Below are positions 59,234-64,000 of a stretch of 64,000 bases of DNA, piece after piece. This DNA comes from JAICUF01 sp038250675. GTDB lineage: Bacteria; Gemmatimonadota; Gemmatimonadetes; Gemmatimonadales; GWC2-71-9. The translations under genes and the position numbers were made by a program. The first letter of the stretch is position 1. The number at the start of each line of letters is the position of its first letter. The notes beneath the pieces are model-generated. The model was not told the origin of the DNA. It ran no database searches and worked only from the letters and a program-made list of their open reading frames with translations. The DNA lies in the NCBI GenBank assembly GCA_038250675.1, contig JBBSCB010000003.1:77768-141767 (forward strand), given 5' to 3'.

Positions 59234-60714
59234 CACCGCCGCCGCTTGCCCGGCCCGCGGTCATCGCGGTCGCCGTCCTCTACTTTGCCGCCATCGCGGC
59301 CATCGGTGCCTGGAGCGCGCGCCGCACCCGCACCACCCGCGATTTCTATGTCGCCGGCCGCTCCATCGGGCTGGTGGCGCTGGCCATCTCGTCCATGGCG
59401 GCCACGCTCTCGGGTTTTGCCTTCATCGGCGGGCCGGGCCTGGTCTATGCCGGCGGGATGGGCGCCGTCTTCCTCGTGCTCCCCGCCTGTCTCACCAGCA
59501 CGATGACCGCGTGGGTGCTGGCGCGCCGGATGCGCCGCCTGGCCGACGTGCGCGACCTGATCACCGTGCCCGATGCCATCGGCGCCCGCTATCGCTCGCC
59601 GCTGGCACAGGGGCTGGCCGCGGTCGCGATCGTCATCGCCACCGTCGGCTACATGGCCACCAACGTCCTGGCGCTGGGCCTCGTCATCGATTCGATCTTT
59701 GCGACCGGGCTCACCGCCGGCATCTGGCTCGGCACCGCGATTGTGCTGGGCTATTCGGTGGCGGGCGGCATGCTGGCCGGCATCTACACCGATGTGCTGC
59801 AGGGCGCGCTGATGGCGCTGGCGTCGGTGCTGGTTTTTCTCTATGCGCTGGGCAGCGGCGGCGGGATGGGCGGGCTCTCGCGGGCGGTGCTCGCGGCCGA
59901 TCCCGCCTGGCTTGGCCCGTGGGGACGGATGGCGCCGCTGGCGGCGCTGTCGCTCTTCTTCGTGTTCGGCATGGGCGCGCTGGGCCAGCCGCACGTGGTG
60001 CACAAGTTCTACATGATCCGCGACCCGCGGCGGCTCCGCTGGTACCCGCTGCTGATGACGCTCGCACTGATGGTCACGCTGCTGCTCTACTTCGGCGTCG
60101 GCTTTGCGGTGAAGGCGCTGGTGTCGCGCGGCGCGCTGGTGCCGCTGGCCCGGCCCGATGACGCGACCCCTACCTTCCTTCTCCACTACACCCCGGTGCT
60201 GCTCTCGGCGCTGGTCTTCTCCGGTGTCGCCGCGGCGATCATGAGCACGGTCAATTCGTTCATGAACATCGCCGCCGCCGCGGTGACCCACGATCTGCCG
60301 GTGGCGCTGGGCCGGCGGATGCCGCACGAGCTCCGCTGGGGCCGGATCTCGACCGTCGTGCTCGCGGTGCTCGCCGCCGGGGTGGCGCAGCTCTCGGGGA
60401 CGCTGGTGGCGTTGCTTGGGATCTTCGGCTGGGGACTCTTTGCCTCTACGCTGGTGCCGTCACTGGCCATCGGCCTGAGCTGGCCCGGCGCCACCCGCGC
60501 GGGCGCCGTCGCGTCGATCGCGACGGGACTCGTTCTCACGCTCAGCCTCGAGACCGCGGCGTTCTTCCACCGGCTCACGCTGCCGGCCGGCGTCACCGTG
60601 AGCGGGCTCGCGCTGGTGGCGTCGCTGCTGGTGTTCCTGGGCGTGTCGTGGCTGGGGCGGCGCGATGCGGCGGCGGGGCTCGATCCGGATATTGCGGTGA
60701 TCGTGGAGGGGTAG
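59230..60714 (+). CDS. SSS-family Na+/solute symporter
   Basis: 494 residues from GTG 59230. About 13 helices with the SSS pattern: RTTRDFYVAGRSIGLVALAISSMAATLSGFAFIGGPGLVYAGG, IWLGTAIVLGYSVAGGMLAGIYTDVLQG, GQPHVVHKFYMIRD and FSGVAAAIMSTVNSFMNIAAAAVTHDL (the Na2-site Ser/Thr region). Closest in style to the PutP/ActP branch; substrate not readable. Last of the M28-kinase operon: peptide products of the peptidase could be its solute, which is inference. Confidence 0.92.
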   Translation: MTPPPLARPAVIAVAVLYFAAIAAIGAWSARRTRTTRDFYVAGRSIGLVALAISSMAATLSGFAFIGGPGLVYAGGMGAVFLVLPACLTSTMTAWVLARRMRRLADVRDLITVPDAIGARYRSPLAQGLAAVAIVIATVGYMATNVLALGLVIDSIFATGLTAGIWLGTAIVLGYSVAGGMLAGIYTDVLQGALMALASVLVFLYALGSGGGMGGLSRAVLAADPAWLGPWGRMAPLAALSLFFVFGMGALGQPHVVHKFYMIRDPRRLRWYPLLMTLALMVTLLLYFGVGFAVKALVSRGALVPLARPDDATPTFLLHYTPVLLSALVFSGVAAAIMSTVNSFMNIAAAAVTHDLPVALGRRMPHELRWGRISTVVLAVLAAGVAQLSGTLVALLGIFGWGLFASTLVPSLAIGLSWPGATRAGAVASIATGLVLTLSLETAAFFHRLTLPAGVTVSGLALVASLLVFLGVSWLGRRDAAAGLDPDIAVIVEG

Positions 60715-60778
60715 GGGTGGGATGCGCCGTGCGGCGTGGAGTTGGCGATGCGAGGCGGATGGCGGCCTCCCACCGACT

Positions 60779-60885
60779 GTCACCCTGAGCGCAGCGAAGG
60801 GGCCGAAGCGGCGGGGCTGCTCCGTGCGGCGGTGGAGTCATCGGCGTCAGGCGGAGTCCAGCCTCTACGCTTCGCTCAGAGTGAC
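60779..60885. repeat. Dispersed repeat copies B and C as an inverted pair
   Basis: Copy B (60779-60809, plus) matches copy A over 28 bp. Copy C (60866-60885) is an inverted, diverged version; the terminal 18 bases agree at 16 positions, so the 107-bp unit has inverted ends beginning GTCAC. It lies in the 339-bp gene-free gap 60715-61053. It may fold as a long hairpin or be a miniature mobile element without genes. Confidence 0.7.
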
Positions 60886-60987
60886 ATCGGGGTGTGGGCG
60901 GCGCCCGGGAAACCGCCCGTCAGAGATCCCGTCATCACACAGACGAGGAGACCCGGCGCTGCGGAGCCCGACCTCCACTTCCCAACC

Positions 60988-61018
60988 GTCACCCTGAGCG
61001 CAGCGAAGGGGCCGAAGC
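60988..61018 (+). repeat. Dispersed intergenic repeat, copy D
   Basis: 31 bp identical to copy B, 179 bp downstream of its end and in the same orientation, ending 35 bp before the stop of the convergent permease gene. The rest of the 339-bp gap holds no open frame of note. Confidence 0.8.
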
Positions 61019-61053
61019 TCCGCCAGCGTGACGTCTCCTAACCGGCTATTCGC

Positions 61054-62217
61054 TCACCGGATCGCCTGCACCACCGGCAACCTCGACGCGCGCAGCGCGG
61101 GGAAGAAGCCGCCCAGCGTGCCCATCACCACCGCAAAGATCATCCCGGCCAGGAGCAGCGTGGGCGTGATCCGGAAGCTGAACGCCACCTCGCTGAAGCT
61201 GGCCCAGTTGGTGGTGCTGGTCACCACGCCGTTCATCGGCAACGCGATCAGGCATCCCACCACGCCGCCCACCACCGCCACCAGCGCCGATTCCGCGAGG
61301 AAGCTCGCGAGGATGCTGCGCGGCCGGAAACCCAGCGTCAGCAGCACCGCGATCTCCGGCGCCCGCGACGAGACCGCGGCGTACATCGTGTTCACCGCGC
61401 CGAAGATCGCACCCACCGCCATGATCACCGTGATCAGGACGGCCAGCACCCGGAGCATATTGCCCAGCAGCTCCGACTGCTTGGCGTAGAACGCCGACTC
61501 GCGGTACACGTCCACCGTCACCCGCTTGTCCGCCTCGATGGCGCGCTTGGCCTCGTCGAACGACGCCGGATCGGCCAGCCGGAACGACAGCGACTGGAAC
61601 CCGGTGCGGTGCATCGCCGGGACGATCTGCTCGTTCTCGCCCCAGATCTCCGACTCGAACGCCGAACCCGCGGCGGTGAAGTGGCAGGTGACGGTCCACG
61701 GCCGGCCGGCAAACTGCATGGCCTCGCCGAGGCCGGTGCCGCCAAACCGCCCCACCAACCGGCTGCCCACGCAGATCTCGTTCTTGCCCGCTGCCGGCTT
61801 GCGACCCTCGGTGAGCTTCACGTTGGCGCGTACCGCCCATGCCTGGTCGCTCACGCCGCGCACCACCACGTTGGCCAGTTGCGTCGTGTCGCCCAGGCGG
61901 CCCAGCGGCACGATGACGTATGCCTCCGGGCTGGCCAGCGGCCGCCCATCGGGCCCACGCGCGATGTGCGGCGATGCCGCCAGGATGCTCACGCCCTCGC
62001 GGTCGAGGCCGCTCGAGAGCTCGGAATCGGCGCCGCGCCGAAGCACCAGCACGTTCTGGTCCGAGCCGGTGCGGGCCAGCGCGACCGCAAAGCCGTTGGC
62101 CAGCGCCAGCATCCCGATGAACACCGCCACGACCAGCGCGATGCCCAGTGCCGTGAGCGCGGTCGAGACCGGCCGGCCCAGCATGCTGCGCACGTTGTAC
62201 GCGATGGGGATCTTCAT
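61054..62217 (-). CDS. FtsX/MacB-type ABC transporter permease
   Basis: 387 residues from ATG 62217. One helix near the N-terminus (LTALGIALVVAVFIGMLALANG), a periplasmic domain of about 220 residues, then three C-terminal helices with the FtsX core (AVNTMYAAVSSRAPEIAVLLTLGFRPRSILASFLAES...). MacB/LolCE-like topology. Its ATG overlaps the stop of the second permease (ATGA). With the ATPase it should form a heterodimeric export or lipoprotein-handling complex; no membrane-fusion protein is in view. Confidence 0.9.
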   Translation of the reverse strand: MKIPIAYNVRSMLGRPVSTALTALGIALVVAVFIGMLALANGFAVALARTGSDQNVLVLRRGADSELSSGLDREGVSILAASPHIARGPDGRPLASPEAYVIVPLGRLGDTTQLANVVVRGVSDQAWAVRANVKLTEGRKPAAGKNEICVGSRLVGRFGGTGLGEAMQFAGRPWTVTCHFTAAGSAFESEIWGENEQIVPAMHRTGFQSLSFRLADPASFDEAKRAIEADKRVTVDVYRESAFYAKQSELLGNMLRVLAVLITVIMAVGAIFGAVNTMYAAVSSRAPEIAVLLTLGFRPRSILASFLAESALVAVVGGVVGCLIALPMNGVVTSTTNWASFSEVAFSFRITPTLLLAGMIFAVVMGTLGGFFPALRASRLPVVQAIR

Positions 62218-63356
62218 TCGACGTTCCGCAGCGCGGCGACCACCGTCAGCCGGGCGGCGCGGGCCGCCGGCACGATGCCGCTCGCGAGCATCAGGATGAG
62301 CGCGATGCCGCCGCCCAGGAGCAGCGTGGCCGTCGTGACGTCGAAGCCGGGCAGAAAGCCCATGGCGTTGAAGTTGGTGGCGCGATACAGGAGCTTGGCG
62401 GCACCCAGTCCGATCACCGCACCGGTGACGGCGATGAGCCCCGCCTCCAGCATGACGAGGCCAAAGAGGCGCCGGTCGGTGAAGCCAATCGTCTTGAGCA
62501 CCGCTACCTCGCGGGTTCGCTCGCGCGCGCTCATCATCATGGCGTTGGCCGTCACCAGCAGGATGGCGAACACCACCGCCATGCCGATCGTGTTCATCAG
62601 CAGACTGACGTTGCCCCACATGGTGGCAAAGCTGGCGTTGAACGCCTGCTCGGTGCCGGTCTTGGTGGGTGAGCTGGAGTTCCGGAACAGGTCGTCCACC
62701 GCTTTGGCGATCTGCGGCGCGCTCTCCGGATGGTCGATCTGCATGATGTACCAGCCGACCAGCCCGTGCCGCCCGGTCCGCTCGTCCAGATAGGCAAAAT
62801 GGAACATCATCGCGTCGTCGTTGATCGACTTGTCGGTCGGCGTGTAGACGCCGCGGACGGTGAAGGTCCAGTCGCCGGGATAGATCGTGCCCTTGAGCGT
62901 CACGTTCTGGCCCACCTTCCAGCCGAACACGTCGAGCAGCCGGGCACCGATCAGCGCGCCCGAACGGTCGGCCAGGAACGCCGCCTTCTGGTCGGGCGGC
63001 ACCGACATCTCAGGGTAGAGCTCGAGGTAGCTCTTGGCGTCCACCGCAAAGTTGGCAAAGAACCGCTTCCCGTCGCTGTACTGCCCGCCAAACCAGTTGG
63101 CCCACGTCACCTTCTCGACCCCCGGGATCGCCTCGAGGCGGCCGGCGTACGCCACCGGGAGCGGAAAGACCAGGCCGGTGGCGCTGGTGGCGATCAGCCG
63201 ACGCCCGCTGCCGAACTGCGACGTCGCGCGCAGCGTGGTGATCACCGTCCGGAGCGACGCGAACAGAAAGAGCGCGAGCGCCACGCTGGCGATGGTCATC
63301 GCCGTCCGCAGCTTGTGGCGGCCCAGGTTGGCGCGGAGCAGGGTGAAAAACTTCAT
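62214..63356 (-). CDS. FtsX/MacB-type ABC transporter permease, second subunit
   Basis: 380 residues from ATG 63356. Same topology as its neighbour: N-terminal helix (LRTAMTIASVALALFLFASL), periplasmic domain (about 45-250), three helices with ANAMMMSARERTREVAVLKTIGFTDRRLFGLVMLEAG. The ATPase stop overlaps its start by 4 bp, so all three genes are coupled. The two permeases differ in their periplasmic parts, as in LolC/LolE. Confidence 0.9.
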   Translation of the reverse strand: MKFFTLLRANLGRHKLRTAMTIASVALALFLFASLRTVITTLRATSQFGSGRRLIATSATGLVFPLPVAYAGRLEAIPGVEKVTWANWFGGQYSDGKRFFANFAVDAKSYLELYPEMSVPPDQKAAFLADRSGALIGARLLDVFGWKVGQNVTLKGTIYPGDWTFTVRGVYTPTDKSINDDAMMFHFAYLDERTGRHGLVGWYIMQIDHPESAPQIAKAVDDLFRNSSSPTKTGTEQAFNASFATMWGNVSLLMNTIGMAVVFAILLVTANAMMMSARERTREVAVLKTIGFTDRRLFGLVMLEAGLIAVTGAVIGLGAAKLLYRATNFNAMGFLPGFDVTTATLLLGGGIALILMLASGIVPAARAARLTVVAALRNVE

Positions 63357-64000
63357 GGCGTGGCGCCCGCGCTCGCCCCCACTGCCTCCGCCTGCTCGAC
63401 GAACGTCCCCTTCTCCAGGTGGAGCTGCCGCGTGGCGCGCGCGGCGGCCTGCGGATCGTGGGTCACGATCAGGATGGTCTTGCCGAACTCGTCGTTGAGC
63501 CGGCCCAGCAACGCCAGCACCTCCTGCGAGCTCTTGGCGTCGAGCTGGCCGGTCGGCTCGTCGAGGAGCACCAGCGTGGGATCGGCCACGATGGCGCGGG
63601 CGATGGCCACCCGCTGCTCCTGACCGCCAGAGAGCTGGCGGGGATAGTGCTTGAGCCGGTCATCCAGCCCTACCACGCCGAGCGCGATCCGCACCCGCTC
63701 GTCGCGCTCGCGCCTGGAGAGGCGGGTGAGCAGGAGCGGGAGCTCCACGTTCTGGTACGCGGTGAGCACCGGCAGCAGGTTGAACTGCTGGAACACGAAC
63801 CCCACATGCTGCGCCCGCCAGTTGGCCAGCGCCGCCGCGCTCATCGAGCTCACGTCAGCGTCGCCCACCCGCACGGTGCCGCTGGTGGGTTTGTCGAGTC
63901 CGGCGATGAGGTTGAGCAGCGTGGACTTACCCGAGCCGGACGGGCCCATCAGCGCCGTGAAGCTCCCCTGCTCGATATCCATCGAGAGCCCGGTGAAGAC
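63353..64000 (-). CDS. MacB/LolD-type ABC ATP-binding protein, N-terminus outside window
   Basis: The frame is open to the window edge and 216 codons, counting the stop, are seen; the ATG at 63982 is internal because the VFTGLS codons before it continue the domain's first strand. Walker A GPSGSGKS, Q-loop FVFQQFNLLPVLTAYQNVELPLL, signature LSGGQEQRVAIARAI, Walker B LVLLDEPTGQLD and the H of VTHD are all present. FQQFNLLP-x-LTAYQNVELPL is typical of the LolD/MacB group. It powers the two permeases downstream. Confidence 0.93.
   Translation of the reverse strand, partial: VFTGLSMDIEQGSFTALMGPSGSGKSTLLNLIAGLDKPTSGTVRVGDADVSSMSAAALANWRAQHVGFVFQQFNLLPVLTAYQNVELPLLLTRLSRRERDERVRIALGVVGLDDRLKHYPRQLSGGQEQRVAIARAIVADPTLVLLDEPTGQLDAKSSQEVLALLGRLNDEFGKTILIVTHDPQAAARATRQLHLEKGTFVEQAEAVGASAGATP

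Noticed and set aside
60715..61053. A hidden gene in the 339-bp gap
   Set aside because: The open frames (for example from 60722 or 60736) are built from the repeats and lack a ribosome-binding site or any domain.

Overview
High-GC (roughly two-thirds G+C) bacterial chromosome segment, probably from a member of the Gemmatimonadota. The phylum guess rests on the mix of many secreted M1/M16/M28/DUF885 peptidases, large hybrid sensor kinases, DUF4384, YceI and BNR proteins, GTG starts and very dense packing; no marker gene in the window proves it. Outer-membrane-type barrels, an Mla lipid-transport operon and Tat/Sec/lipoprotein signals indicate a diderm cell. There is no prophage, insertion sequence, CRISPR array or integrase; the content looks like resident chromosome.

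Layout. 1-4.2 kb: 3' end of an Nramp transporter, a barrel protein and a two-domain M16 peptidase behind a near-consensus promoter with three 12-bp direct repeats. 4.2-5.8 kb (minus): a compact cassette of two small His-bearing membrane proteins and a Tat-exported Rieske protein, read here as a possible undescribed membrane electron-transfer module. 6.0-14.6 kb: M1 peptidase with HEAT repeats, a translationally coupled TPR-glycosidase-like/TPR-barrel pair, an NTF2-like protein and a Tyr-rich DUF4384 protein. 14.6-20.4 kb: fluoride exporter crcB with DUF190 and a DUF442 phosphatase-like gene, divergent from glutamine-dependent nadE and a run of housekeeping genes. 20.4-26.2 kb: a short MutY, the mlaE-mlaF-mlaD operon running into RNase Z and a class II photolyase, then tRNA-Ala(CGC), tRNA-Gln(CTG) and a strong terminator.

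26.2-35.9 kb: Tat-exported DsrE-like protein, YncE-like propeller, YihY plus two CPA1 antiporters, a BNR propeller coupled to a MoaD/ThiS-like protein ending in Gly-Gly, YceI, a metallo-beta-lactamase-fold hydrolase and an FMN reductase. 36-43.3 kb: secreted M1 peptidase coupled to a large DUF6067-like glycosidase, DUF1761, and a DUF885 lipoprotein. 43.3-47.2 kb: a nine-module hybrid histidine kinase with two complete kinase cores. 47.4-54.1 kb: duplicated cupredoxin-like lipoprotein, GH27 alpha-galactosidase, SdiA-regulated-like lipoprotein, an HxlR/YceI divergent pair with a consensus promoter, DUF481 and Bax1-I. 54.1-60.7 kb: a tight four-gene operon (M28 peptidase, hybrid kinase, 4-TM protein, SSS symporter) with every junction a 4-bp overlap. 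60.7-64 kb: an intergenic repeat cluster, then an ABC export-type operon (two FtsX-like permeases and a partial ATPase) running off the window.

Common threads: many operons are joined by GTGA/ATGA stop-start overlaps; several divergent gene pairs have only about 20 bp between starts and may give leaderless mRNAs; a 28-31 bp dispersed repeat occurs at three intergenic sites.
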